Part shown: piece by piece, positions 44,574-56,359 of the stretch
Position numbering within the stretch: position 1 is the stretch's first letter
Layout of the letters: each line of letters begins with the position of its first letter
Origin: Pseudopyrenochaeta lycopersici
Lineage: Eukaryota > Ascomycota > Dothideomycetes > Pleosporales > Pseudopyrenochaetaceae
Direction of reading: 5' to 3'
DNA: 64,000 nucleotides
Assembly: GCA_003313425.1 (NCBI GenBank)
Contig: NHZP01000015.1
Coordinates: 744,001 to 808,000 of the forward strand
Position numbers and translations under genes: made by a program
The notes under the pieces: model-generated
The model's input: only the letters and a program-made list of their open reading frames with translations
Told to the model about the DNA's origin: nothing
Databases searched by the model: none

Positions 44574-44976
44574 GGTTGCAATATCGTGGGTGTCGTGTTC
44601 GAGGTGTGAAGGTGGAGAGGCACGCGGTCGAAGCCTGTGACGTTCACTTGCGCCAGCTGCGCCATCCCGTCAGGGCCATGTCTTGGCCATCTTATCTCCG
44701 ATGACCTCTCAACCACCCCCCAGGGACATGCCACCATCTCGAGCGTATCGGTGTATCGCTCGTGATTTTGCGTCGATCTTGTGATTTTTTGATGCTGTAG
44801 ACTTATCTCTGTCGCCCTTCTCTGCATGCCCTCTTTCTGTCGTACGCGGCCTTTTCCCTCCTCGGCTTAAAAAGTCCCGGCAGCACCCCCCAAGTCCGCT
44901 GCGATTGCGCAACCTCAACACCTCGTGTACTCGATGATTCAGACTTTGCGATAGCATCCTACTTGCACTGACCACC
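44574..44976. promoter_or_regulatory. Bidirectional promoter, tms1 / MFS transporter
   Basis: 403 bp between divergent ATGs. It contains the pyrimidine-rich segment and CACC context typical before the MFS start (CACCATGG). No known operator recognised. Confidence 0.55.
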
Positions 44977-46839
44977 ATGGTCGCCGAGGAGAGCGCTCCT
45001 TCACACAAGAAGACGCGGATCATATCCGTAGTCGCTGCCACCGCAATTGCGCTTGCGTGCGGCACAAATGTACGTGTCGCTGTCGTCAACCAAGGCGGTT
45101 GCTAACAAACCTCAGTACGCCTACTCAGCATGGGCACCACAATTCGCCGATAAGCTCCAACTATCTGCTACTCAAAGCAATGTCGTCGTACGCTTCTCTT
45201 CTCTTATCGCACACACCAACGGTGTCTGACATGGCTAGGGAACCGCCGCGAATCTGGGCATGTATGCTTCCGGCATACCCATGGGCATCATAACTGATAG
45301 GAAGAGCCCACGGCTAGCGGCTGTCATTGGCATGTTTGCACTCTTTGTCGGCTATTACCCCATTAAACTCGGTACAACATGCACGTCTGGCTGATGGGAT
45401 GAGGACTGACTGTGAGCAGCGTACGATGGAGGCCCTGGCTACATGAGCATGGCGTTGATATCTTTTTGTTCATTTTTGAGTGGCGTTGGCAGCTGTGCTG
45501 CGTTTCAGGCCGCTTTGAAGACAGGTGCGTCCAGAGCCCAGGGTTCCTCCACACATACTGACTGAAGCAGCAACATTGAACTGGCCAACACACCGCGGGT
45601 CGGCAACGGCCTGCCCTTTGGCTGCGTTTGGATTGAGCGCTTTCTTCTATACCCTTATCGCTGGTATTGCATTCCCAGGCAATACATCTGGCTTGCTCAT
45701 GATGCTCTCCTTGGCCACTTCGCTTCTCGTTCTCGTTTCAATACCATTCCTCATCGTAGTCGACCACAAGGCTGGCACCGGCTACGCAGTCCTTCCCACT
45801 AGCGAGCGTAATCGAAGAGATTCTAATCTACTACACCGAACGAAATCTAACGGCAGCAAATTCAGCGCATCCGTCGTGCCGCAACCTGAGATCAGTAAGT
45901 AATACCTTTCTTATCCACCTCTATTTCCCCCCTCCAGCTGCCAACCGTTTCCAGCAGATGAAGATGAGCAAGACGGTCCATCTACTGAAACCTCATCCCT
46001 TCTATCTGGACCTGGAGACATCGTTGATGACGACGACGACACTGCAAGCAAGAAGTCAACTCACTCTTGCATAGATATTACTGGATTGGCCTTGCTAAGG
46101 AAGCCCGAATTCTGGCAACTTTGGGTCCTGATGGGTTTGTTGACCGGCGTAGGTCTAATGACAATCAAGTAAGCATTTTCAGTACGTCTGTGGGATGCTA
46201 GCGATTAACGAATGCAGTAATATCGGTCATGACGTCCAAGCCCTATGGAATCATTTCGATAGCTCAGTGAGCAAGGACTTTGTAGCGCACCGCCAATTGT
46301 GGCACGTCTCCATAATTTCTATCTGCTCATTCCTTGGACGTCTTTCCTCGGGTATTGGCTCCGACATTATTGTCAAGAAATTGCACCATTCGCGCTTCTG
46401 GTGTGCCGCCATCTCAGCAACCATTTTTGCGTTTGGCCAGCTCGCTGCTATCCGCATCCAGAACCCCAATTTCCTGTGGGCTGTCTCAGGGCTTTCTGGC
46501 CTCGCCTATGGTGTTCTATTCGGTGTCTTCCCCGCTCTTGTCGTCGATGCTTTCGGCCCAGACGGCTTCGCCGTAAACTGGGGCTTCATGACAATTGCTC
46601 CAGTCGTCAGTGGCAATATCTACAACCTATTCTACGGGATTGTATATGATTCTAACTCGGTAGTGGAACCTGATGGCCAACGTGGTTGCGAGCAGGGGCT
46701 GCAGTGTTACCGGACGGCGTACTTTGTAACGTTAGTATCCAGTCTATTGGGCATCTTCGCTTGTTTCTGGGGTATCTACGGGGAACAAGCGCGGAAGAGG
46801 AGGGAGCTGGAAGAACATGAAGGTCATCGAGATGCTTGA
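44977..46839 (+). CDS. MFS transporter, Nodulin-like (YMR155w-type)
   Basis: Seven exons: 44977-45069, 45116-45187, 45239-45371, 45420-45524, 45571-45894, 45955-46168 and 46218-46839, with introns of 46-60 bp, giving 520 aa. Membrane half 1 begins IISVVAATAIALACGTN|YAYSAWAPQF, with the loop GIPMGIITDRKSPR (the MFS motif A D-R-K region). A long acidic, Ser-rich cytosolic loop (about 240-300) separates it from half 2, which opens LLRKPEFWQLWVLMGLLTGV and includes TINNIGHDVQALW. The pattern matches the fungal Nodulin-like MFS family; some relatives are called monocarboxylate transporters but the substrate is unknown. The acceptor of exon 6 is a CAGCAG tandem (45952-45957), so one-residue variants are possible. 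Confidence 0.9.
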
Positions 46840-47208
46840 CTTTCTTGATTCACGCAGGGGTTGGGGATTATAGATTATTTAGACCTAAATTGGATATGAC
46901 GTCCAGGAATTAGGATAGCCCAACATATGTCCTTTAACTACCACTTTCTTCGCCATGAGGCTGTCAGCTACGTGGCCTCAACCGCATAACATGTTTGCAC
47001 CGTCGGCCTCCACCTTGTGAATATACATTTTGTGCTGGGCAACGTTATAGTTGGCAATTAGTAGGATGTAGTCTTCATACCAAGTTGATTCTCGTGCATG
47101 CTCATTGCTGTGTAATGCGTTGATTATAGCCACCGTTTCGATGTCTAATATAAAATATATAATTATCGAACTTTCACGCGTATCGTACAAGTGCCAAGGG
47201 TATCCTAA
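46840..47208. other. Intergenic tail-to-tail spacer
   Basis: 3' flanks of the MFS and S41 peptidase genes. A minus-strand frame at 46978-47190 (70 codons) has no supporting features. Confidence 0.5.
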
Positions 47209-49863
47209 TCAACCACATAGATCACTCTGTGAGTTTGGCGTACATGGACCAGTCCAAACAGTTGTGGTCTTTTGAAAAGCACCCCGCCTTAGCGGGTTTG
47301 CTGCTGTTTTGAGAACGTGCGGTGTCCTCTTCTCCCATGTTGTCCCAGATGGACAGTAGTCCTGACCCTGCCTGATTGGCACGCAGCGTTTGACGGTGGC
47401 CGGTAGCCCGGTAGGGGTGCAGCTCCTCAGGACGACATCTCTGCACTCTGAACCATTGTCGCAGCCATTGGTGCAGAGGGTAATGCGACCACTGTTAGCC
47501 CCTTTGCCGACGGCTTGAAGACCACCGCTCAAGTCGAGGCCGTCGCCGATGAGGAACTCGTCCGGCTCACTGACGTCGAAGTTTTGGGTCGATGGGGTCG
47601 GAAGTAACGGTTCTGGGGCAGGTTTTGACGCGTTCTTGTAGCCTGTGGAGCCTTCGACGCAGAGCGAGTTGTCGTCAAAGGAAGCGGATACCGCGTCTCG
47701 CCAAAGTCGAGACATGTTGTATACATTGTCGAGTGTGTAAAAGATGCGGCAGTCGGCAGCTTCGTACTTGAATTGCAGGGGAACTGTGTCGTTAGGTCGA
47801 ATCTGATCTCGAAGATTGACACCGAGAACGGTTGTGAAGACGCCCGAGTCACGGTAACCTTCATTGTTGAGCTGGGGCACAGTGGCCAAGACAGCATCAT
47901 CGACGTCCAAGAGACTTAGCTGCCTGATATGATAATCTAGACCATCTGCAGAGTATAAAGCTGCACCTCGGTTGCCACCAACGGCTTGGATTGGGCCTGT
48001 GGAAGGAGCTCCACCGGCAGTGATTGTTTTGACGCCAACCTGAGTGAACATTTCGACGAGAAGTGCGCATGTTGAAGAGCAGGCACTATCTGTCAGCTGT
48101 ATGCCTGTTAGCTTTAATTTCACCTAACTCAATGTATGGCCTTACCAGGACAATGTTGTCGGCGTCAAAGGGTCTAGGGAAGCCATCCGCTGGACTCTCT
48201 GGCGTATATCCCCATGGAATCCAACCCTCAAAGAGAGCAGCGTCGAAGCTGACACTTGAAAGATTGTAGCGCTCCTATTGACACTGATTAATACGTATCA
48301 CTCCTCTTGGACAAGATACCATACTGTGAGCGAGAAGGAGTCGTCGTGTTCTTGGACAGGACCGGAGTACTCTGTCCAACTAGTAAAGTTTTGACCCGTA
48401 GCAGCATTCAGTCGCGATGTGATGACCCACTCATCAGCTACAAAATTTTCATAGCGAGGATCGTCTGCGGGAATCGTGTCGAAGTATGCCGTATATCCTT
48501 CACCAAGCGTGGTACCAAGTTGATGATTGCGACGTCTGCTTCCCGCAAAAGGGTCAACATCCGGAAAGAATCGCTTGAAAGTACTGAAAGCAAGCTCCAC
48601 CGTGCCGCCCGTGTTCTGTTGTAAGTCTATTACCACTCTAGTGAGATTGGCTTCTGTGACGTTGCCGATGAAATCGGAAACGGCGGCGGAGAAGTTTCCA
48701 ATAGAGTATCCTGTTTGACCAAATGTAGGAATGCTGAGAACTGCTGCGTCCACGTCTGGCAGAAAGTAACCAGACACAACACCATCCTCGACAACTGCAA
48801 GTCCGTACTGGACGACATCAGGGTCGGGGTAAGCCCCAAAACTGATTTCATTCCAAGATTTGACGGCTGGAGTGGTTTCATTGGATAGGAGAGTTTCATT
48901 AATCGCATACGCCGGGTTATAGAAGCCGGCAGTCTCGTTGTAGGAATCTGGAAGACTGCCCAAGACGAAATAATTGTAAAAATCTCCACCAGTGGTAAGC
49001 GGACCAGTCGCATAAGGTTCGTTGTACAGTGCAAGCCAGTAGTCGAGATAGTCGGTGCCGTTCTCAACAACGACCTTGATTTCGTCTCCGGGAAAGAAGT
49101 TGATGTAGCCATCCCAAATGCTTCGCTCGCCTCTGATGTCCAATCCAGGCATTGCGAAGAGCTGGTTCCAGTCGGCGTGAGCTTCAACACCACCAAATGA
49201 GTTGAGACTCGCAACCTTTTTCAGGTATTCTACTGCATCTTGATCATTGATAGTTTTTATTGGTGATGGAGTCCAGCTTTCGTTCCGACTTTTAATGATG
49301 TCGGCGGTAATGTAGACTTGCGGAAGGCTTTTGCCATGTGGTGAGGCAGCGGTAATGGAGAACGGTGCAAGGAACGAGAAAGCCGCAGTAATACCGGCAG
49401 TAAAATAAAGATGTGCGTCATGAGTGGAATAGAAAAGACGCTGCAGGTCTATCTCAAACTGATATTGATTCTGGTAGACACCCGTTGTGACATTATTTTT
49501 AATGCTCTGCAGTTCTGCGAGAACATCAACGGCGGGTTGCTGATATCCTGGAGGAGGATTTTTTATATACGCTAGAGTACTCTGAAATTGGAGCGTGGTA
49601 TTGACATAGTCGACGAAACGGGTAGCGACAGCAGCATTAAAGGGCACGCTAGTTAAGCAGTCGTAGGCATCTGTTGCGTAAAAGTAGGCGAAACCTTCGT
49701 TGACTGAATCGATGATATCTCCACAGGCGGTAGACTGTGGTTCAGGCGACTCCTGGCGTACCCGCACTGCTTTCGGCCGTACGACTGGTGTTGGGCTCGA
49801 CAGTGCACCCGCTAGTAGCAAACACCAAAGAGAGGCTACAAGAAGGGAAATGAGTGAGCGCAT
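47209..49863 (-). CDS. Secreted S41-family (tail-specific-protease-like) peptidase
   Basis: Three exons: 49863-48325, 48274-48146 and 48096-47209 (introns 50 and 49 bp), giving 851 aa. Start is ATG 49863 (MRSLISLLVASLWCLLLAGA), a signal peptide. After a Cys-containing N-terminal region the S41 core carries VVIDLQQNTGGTVELAFSTF, the central motif of the family. Exon 2 supplies RYNLSSVSFDAALFEGWIPW. The second join gives ADNIVL|LTDSACSSTCALLVEM, where the Ser of SSTCA is the expected nucleophile. About 20 N-glycosylation sites fit secretion. Fungal relatives include UstP of the ustiloxin pathway, but most have no known substrate. The last 150 residues (several Cys, GCDNGSECRD) form an extra C-terminal domain I do not recognise. 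Confidence 0.88.
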
Positions 49864-50602
49864 CTTGCAGGACAGAAAATATGGAGACACAACAGCGCCG
49901 TGTAGTTCAGCAAAGGAGCGTGTTCAGTCTTCTCTTTAAAGAGGCCTCCCACCGCGTTGCTTTGTGGAGTTTTCATTTCAAATTCGTGGGCAAGTTTATA
50001 AAATCAAGACTGTAGAACAGGCATGGAAAGCCACAACGCAGGGGTTCTTGCCTTATGGAAATTAGGCTGGGGGCGGAAATCGCAAACGGGCCAGCCCGCG
50101 CTTGACAACGATTTCTACGAAGGATCTGACTGGGCTTAGGGCATCTTGCTTATTGGTCGGTGCCCCAGCCCCCCTGCCAGGAAAGACAAAAGCCCCCCAT
50201 AATTGGATAAGCCGTACCGTCCGACAGCGGTGAGCAGTGGCAGTGTAAATGGGCGCTGACACAAACAAGCCTTGGGTCTAAAAATGGAGGGTAAGGCTTC
50301 CCATCACGTCGGGTCCCGAGCCCGACATGTTACCCACAGCCTACCGATGATTGTTTTAGGCAAATGCTACAGACAAATCCATCCTCTTCCTGATTCTTGC
50401 CCAGAATTCGATTTGAAATGATTTTTTGATCGCCAAGCCCGCCTCAACTTTGGATGCCTGAACCAACGAGCGGCTGCTCATCAGTCTCATGCGATTCCGG
50501 ATTCACTAAAGTTACAGGGGTCATGATCCAGTCATACAAGCTCTCATTTGGTGGGCAAGGCTACACAAACTCTCATCTAGAGCTACTAGTCAGATACTGA
50601 AC
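49864..50602. promoter_or_regulatory. Divergent promoter region (S41 peptidase / STAND protein)
   Basis: 739 bp between two divergent start codons. It must contain both promoters. No gene or clear element seen. Confidence 0.5.
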
Positions 50603-52521
50603 ATGATCATGACGGACGAGAATCGCGCTGACATCATGACATATGGTGAAGAGGAGTATACTTCTGAAGAGCAGTCTGATCCATTTTCGCAATTTGTCAC
50701 TGCGCACCCCGCGATTGGAGATCCACTCGGCATAGCACCTGACATCTACGTGTCGTTATTTAATGACATATTTGATAGCGAGACTTTCGATCGTTGGATT
50801 CATCTCAAGAACTCGTGGCAGCTCCACTGTTTGGGTGGGCCCGGCGCAGGAAAGGTAAACTTCATCTGTGTGGCCCCATCTGTCTCGCTATTAACAACCT
50901 CAGACGACCTTCACAGCCTTGACAGTCAAGCGCATCAGTGCAGAGTATGCACAGTCGCTTGATATTACTACGCATGTTGCTTCTGCCTTCATTCATGATG
51001 GCATCATTGAAAACGAACTCGCTTTTCTTGAAGATTTTCTGGACAAAGTTTATAAGCAGTTGACTCCTTTGGGGCATCTCGTAGGCCATGCAACGTCTAA
51101 GAAATATATAAAGTATACAAATGCGCAGTACACTGGTAGGCAAACGTCTATTCGCGTCGGGCTCGTTGCACAAGCGCTCCGGCAAAGGGTTGCAGAAATA
51201 CGAGAAACTGGTCGCGCCTTTCTTGTGGTGGACAATATTGACCAATGCAGCCCCTCATTGAGAGAGCTGTTGGAACGGGAACTATCCCTATTGCAAATGA
51301 AAGGATTGAGCATCATGGTCACTGCCCGGTTACCGAAACATGAGAAGCTGGAAGATATCTGGTGCGATTTCCATGAACCCGGCCACTTCGAAGACAGTTT
51401 GCAGTATTATTGGCGATGTATCAGCTGTGAGCGTCATTATATGTGTGAAGCTTGCAGTAGCCAAGATAATGTCTGCATCGTATGGTAAGTTCTCGGTCTC
51501 CTAAAGCATCAGCTTGGTTTTTTCTGCAGAGTCACTTCTGTTCCCATTCGCAAAGTGGACTTCAGCTAATGCAATTATTCACAGCGGTGATGATACCGTT
51601 TGGGCGCAGCCGGAACACTTCAACATGACCATTGACAGTATTCACGAGAAAGCCATGAAAGACTTCATCGCCTGGGACCTGGAGAGAGAACATGGCGATC
51701 TTGGTTTGGGATCCTTGAACTTACGTAAGCCTCCGCTGTCGACGTTTGGCATCGCTTTCCGAAAAGCCAAACCTGGAGTTGCTGGTCATGAGTGGGTGCA
51801 AGAAGTATTCGAGAGCGTCAACGGAAGTGTCGCGCAGGCCAAGCTTGTACTCGACAGGATTCATAGTTCGACTTCACCCAACTCCGTTGACTTGAACACA
51901 GCTCGGATACCAATGAATATTCAAGCGCTTTTCAACGAAGCGTTGCGGAAAATCCAGGAGCAACCGGCAAGTCAACGTGACTTGGCACTCAAAAGCATAG
52001 CGGCTGTGGGCAAGAATGAAGACATGGATTTTGGTATACCCTTATCTCGCCTTGCAAGTCTTCTCAAGGAACGACCCTCAACCTCAATGCCGACCCGCAT
52101 TCCACCTCGTAGTGCTGAAGACATCCTCGACGCAGCCCAAGGGTACCTCAGGCTCATGGCACCGAGGTACGATGGGGGAGAATACACCATTGCCGCCTTC
52201 AACAAGCTCTTTTACATGTACGCCTTGAACGACTACCATGACGAGCTCATAATGGCAAACTCTCAACTACGCACGTCAAACATTCCCCGATCTTTCACTC
52301 GCGCTCCTCCAAAAGAAAATTCCGGAGAAGCTCAGCAGTCGTGGGAGGACATCTTGGAAGACCTCAAGAGATTCCGGTCACCAAAGCTGTCGGGCACCTC
52401 TACTCCGAAATCGCCGCCGCTTAGGCATGAGTCGTCGGGCTTGATTAGAAGCCACACTCTCATTAATCCAGGCGTGCCCAGGGTAACCTCGCCGCCGACA
52501 GGCTTGGGCTTGGGTCTTTGA
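50603..52521 (+). CDS. STAND/NACHT-like P-loop NTPase with Cys-X2-Cys zinc-like motif, no repeat domain
   Basis: Three exons: 50603-50854, 50904-51484 and 51585-52521 (introns 49 and 100 bp), giving 589 aa. The Walker A motif GGPGAGK|TTF (Gly78-Lys84) is split by intron 1. Walker B is AFLVVDNIDQC (Asp194) and sensor-like MVTARLP follows. Residues 256-278 show three Cys-X2-Cys pairs (C256/259, C265/268, C275/278), a zinc-finger-like insert seen in many fungal NACHT proteins; the last pair forms only with the 100-bp intron. A winged-helix-like part follows (AMKDFIAWDLERE...SAEDILDAAQGYLRL). The protein ends in a Ser/Pro-rich tail where ankyrin or WD repeats usually begin. It is a switch ATPase of the fungal NLR type, lacking both an N-terminal effector domain and repeats. 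Convergent with a HET gene 161 bp away. Confidence 0.82.
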
Positions 52522-52682
52522 TACTATCTCCAAATGGATGATTTTACTCAACGTGTTATTATATATACCAAAGTAACTCAGCTATTATTCATACGGACCA
52601 ATGGCCAAATGATAGAGCATTGAATATTAAATGAATATGAAAAGAGTCTGCAAGGTATCGCCAAATGGCCTACTTCAGCTCT

Positions 52683-55342
52683 TCAAACCAAGAAGAATTT
52701 CGTTCCCATCACATCTTCTTTACCCAGTGATGGAACATCGTCACCCTGATCCGAAGTCTGCAAGTACTGCCACGCTTGAGTGCTCAAATGCCGGAATACC
52801 AATGCTCCCGTCCGAGAGTAACATTCTTCGCTGTCGGAACGTCGAAGCATAATGCCATGACCCGTATACCAAGCTTTTTGGGTTGGCGATGGCTCGTCCA
52901 GAGAAAGTATGCTTTCGTGCCGCTCGAAATGCTGGCTCAAGGCAAGGATAACAAAGCTGGTGGGTTCGTCGCTGGTGTCAGCTTTAATGTCCGGGAATGC
53001 GTCAACGATGATATCGTCTCGATCATAGTTGATTGCGCCCACGAGACTGATCGTCCATTGACCAGCATTATGATTCCATCTCAGTACGCCTTGATGAATG
53101 TATCCCTGTATCGCGATCCTCATGTCTAGCAACTCGGGTTCAGCATCTCGTTTGTTCGCGACACTTGCCTGAGAATTCTGCCTGCTCACGTGCCCTTTGC
53201 TTTGCTTCTCTGCCTCGAACTCTAGACTTGTAGGCTGTGGTGACATCGTATTGTTACCAAATGGGGCGAATTGGCCTAAATTAGTGTCTCGAGACCCCCC
53301 TTGGGAGTTGTGCCTCGATGTCGGAAACCCTGCCTGTGAATTTTGCCTCGACATTGCGCTCGACTTCCTTCGCCTCTCTTCTACCAACTCTAAATCTCTA
53401 CCCATAGCCGCAAGCTCTTCTTCGGCAGTCTCTGATGGCTTTCTTGGCATTACTGGTCGAGCGTTGTTGTCGCTGATCTTGAAAGAAAGAGATTGGCCTG
53501 CGTGGTCTGTCACCCGGTATACACGGTCATCTTCTTGTGGACGGTCTTGGATCACAATTCTGCCTTTCACTGACGCCCATGACCAAGATGGGTTCTTCCT
53601 CAGCTCTTTTGGCCGCGCAGCCGTTACACAGTCAGCGACCCTCCAAGCTAGCTGCTCCTCGATTGCAAGCTCCCACAGCCCAGCGGCATACTCTTCCTCA
53701 AGACTATCTCGAACCAGTTTTGCGATACCCCAAACTGCTAATAGCTTATCGTTTTGGTCGGTGAGGTCAAGACTGGTATAGTTGTCGACTGCCATTCTCC
53801 AAAATATTTCGGGCGAGTCATCATTTGCAGCAGATACGAGGATTGATCGGCTTGCGCCAGCTTCCTGTAGCCTCCCTCTCCAGTGACGATCCGTCGATGA
53901 GCTCTGATCCAATGGTAGAGGGAGCCCAGCCGGAAGAGTCTCGCATGCGCTCATTTCCGTACAATCCCAAAAGAGCTGGTGCTTACTGAAATGTAAAATC
54001 CTGGGTGCGAGCATACGTTCTTGATTACTATTAGCATGGCGTTATGGAAACTGCCTGCAAATATACTAACCTTGAAACACCCATCCCCGCGTATAGAGAG
54101 GCCTCTTCAACAGATCATGCTCCCATAAGTCTTCCCGAATAACCCTCCATGTTCTTCTTCCAAACATCGGTGAGTTCCCATCAGCCTCGAGTCTTGCAGG
54201 CAAAACGTGATGCGGTTTTCGCTCACGGAATACCCCAGTTGTGCTATCCTTAGCATCTGCTGCGGCGATGTTACAGAACGAGTGACGATAAACTTTGTGC
54301 ATCAAAGCACCTTCATGTTTCCAGTCGTTCGCATCACCTTGCTAATGTGGAGCAAATATTATTAGTGTACGGCTCATATGAAATTCATGGGCACTTACAA
54401 TGATGCAGACTAAAGTTAGAGATACAAAGTCAGTGTTTGTCGCATACATACCCTGTACAACATGTACTTACGAGAATCAATCCAGATATAGTCAACTTCC
54501 AAAAATCTCGCTACCTCAATGGCTTGCTGGAAATTCTTGGATAAGTCGGACCAAGGCACGCCCACACTCATGAACTTATCTCGAGTACTCAAAGTAAGAG
54601 TATCCCGTCTAGGTTTATTCGAAGTTCCCCAGCAATGGCTGAGAGTGACGTATGGCCCTTTGACTTTGTTAGACTCTGTGTCCACTACTCGCATTGCGTC
54701 TCCTCGGCGCTTGCCGCCAATATGGAGTAATCTGGTTGGCACGAATTTTGTTCCAGCTCCAGCGCGTTTAGGACAATGCTTATGTTCTATCCCGCACTTC
54801 CTGATCCAGCTCTTGATCTGGAGTCCGTCGTTGGATTCTGGGTTGGTACTCACGCCGAGGTCGGCTGGATTCAAGAGAGTTCCCAGATCCTCTTCAGGAA
54901 AGCAGTAGAAGACACGTTCAGGCAAGTCAAAGGTCTGTAGATCAAACTCTGACTGCATCTCGTCTCCGGTTTCCAGTACTTTGGGCACTACGCGGAATGT
55001 GACTGAAATCATAAGCCTGCTCTCTCTTGTTCGGCCCAAACTTCGAAGACTCCAACGATATAGAGACGTTGTGAAGCCGTGCCCCTTGGGCAATTTCATG
55101 TTTTCTTGCACGTCTTCATGAAGCCAGCGCCTCAACGCTTGATCACTCAATTTATCCTTGACACAGAAATCTTCAAGGGCTGAGTGATGCTTCGATACGT
55201 CTTCGTATAACAATATGCAAAATGCACATCGCCGGTGCGCGGAGCTCGCAAGAGAGATGTAACTTGGATGGTGAAAATCCCAGGATACACGCGCACGTAC
55301 GATATTCTCGCGACAGAAACTACAGATACCGGGCTGCGACAT
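52683..55342 (-). CDS. HET-domain protein (heterokaryon-incompatibility type)
   Basis: Four exons: 55342-54472, 54409-54399, 54341-54071 and 54019-52683 (introns 62, 57 and 51 bp), giving 829 aa. Exon 2 is only 11 nt and is required to make VDYIWID|SLCII|QGDANDW, the central HET motif. The HET domain spans about 231-385: YVTLSHCWG, IEVARFLEVDYIWIDSLCII, SFCNIAAADAKDSTTGVF, TRGWVFQERMLAPRILHF. The N-terminus has a Cys-rich CSFC...CAFC segment. After the domain lies a disordered stretch with three Ser-Arg-X-Asn-Ser-Gln copies (SRQNSQAG, SRHNSQGG, SRQNSQAS), resembling basic-directed kinase sites. HET domains trigger cell death on non-self recognition in filamentous fungi (known). Start at 55342; the frame upstream opens only with GTG. 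Confidence 0.9.
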
Positions 55343-56359
55343 GGTTGCGGGTAACTCAAATTTGAAGTGATTGAAAGATGAGGGGAAGACAACGTTGGGG
55401 CCAAAATGGAGGCAGCAAGGATAACGTGGATTACTAAGCGATGAGATGTTCACCTGCGTAACATGAGTTCAATAACATCTTGCAGAAGAGATACTTGTGC
55501 CTGGAAAGAATGTAAAGAAGAATGGCATGCCATGTTTGACATGAATACGAGAATCGTGAACGGGGCTTAAAGACTTGAACTCATCACAGGAGGATGGAGA
55601 GCTGAGCAGCAAAGTGAGGAGTTGAACGAGACGATTGAGGACATGTGGAGCTTCAACAAGTGGTTGAAGAAGCAAACGCAGGTTTAGACGAAGTGATGAC
55701 GAGTGTGAATAAAATGATACAGCAAGATACGCTCATGAAAGCCAGCTTGGGAAAAGAGAAGAAGCTTGAACTGTTGGAAGAGTGAGTGAAGATGGGGGAA
55801 ATACTGGCCAGTATGACCCAGCCTATGTTAAGGAAAATATCAAGAAATCCGCTGTGGTTGAGATAATTGGTTTAGTCGTCTCAGTCGACTTTGTGCATTT
55901 ATCTGGAGAGGAGGAATTGATCAAAGGTTGCCTGATGTGTGGAGTTCGGAGAGGCGCAAAGAGTCCGGACCACGCGCAGGGAGCTGAGACGGATGCATAG
56001 GATGCATCATGCGAGAGAAGGAGAGCATTCTTGACCTGAATCAAAATAGATCACTAAACGTGTCGTCAAAGTTGCCAAACCAGACATGACCAATGGGTTC
56101 TGCATCAAGTTCTCCGGATTCGATGTAGCGCGAGATGTGACCACGCGACCCCGCTAAGTCAGGATCCTGGATGCGCGGCTGTGTCAGTGGCGACAACCTG
56201 ACGACGACAGTCCTCCAGGCTGAAAGCCTCCTTCTTTCTTTCGTCGCATGCCCTCCAGGCTGTGGAACCTATATTTTTCCGAAAAGCATCCTTTTCTTTC
56301 CTATACCCTCGATAGACTCTCCATAGACAAAGTAAGGTTGTGCCCCGGAAGTCCGCATC
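55343..56359. promoter_or_regulatory. Divergent region between the HET gene and a membrane-protein gene
   Basis: 1.0 kb, no secure gene. A frame at 55782-56000 opens with GTG and lacks motifs. It should contain the HET promoter and that of the membrane protein. Confidence 0.45.

Noticed and set aside
51485..51512. A 28-base intron for the second intron of the STAND gene
   Set aside because: It would keep the frame but is too short for splicing in this group; the 100-base intron ending at 51584 also restores a third Cys-X2-Cys pair.
55782..56000. Plus-strand frame of 72 codons upstream of the membrane-protein gene
   Set aside because: Opens with GTG; no splice link to the downstream gene and no recognisable motif.
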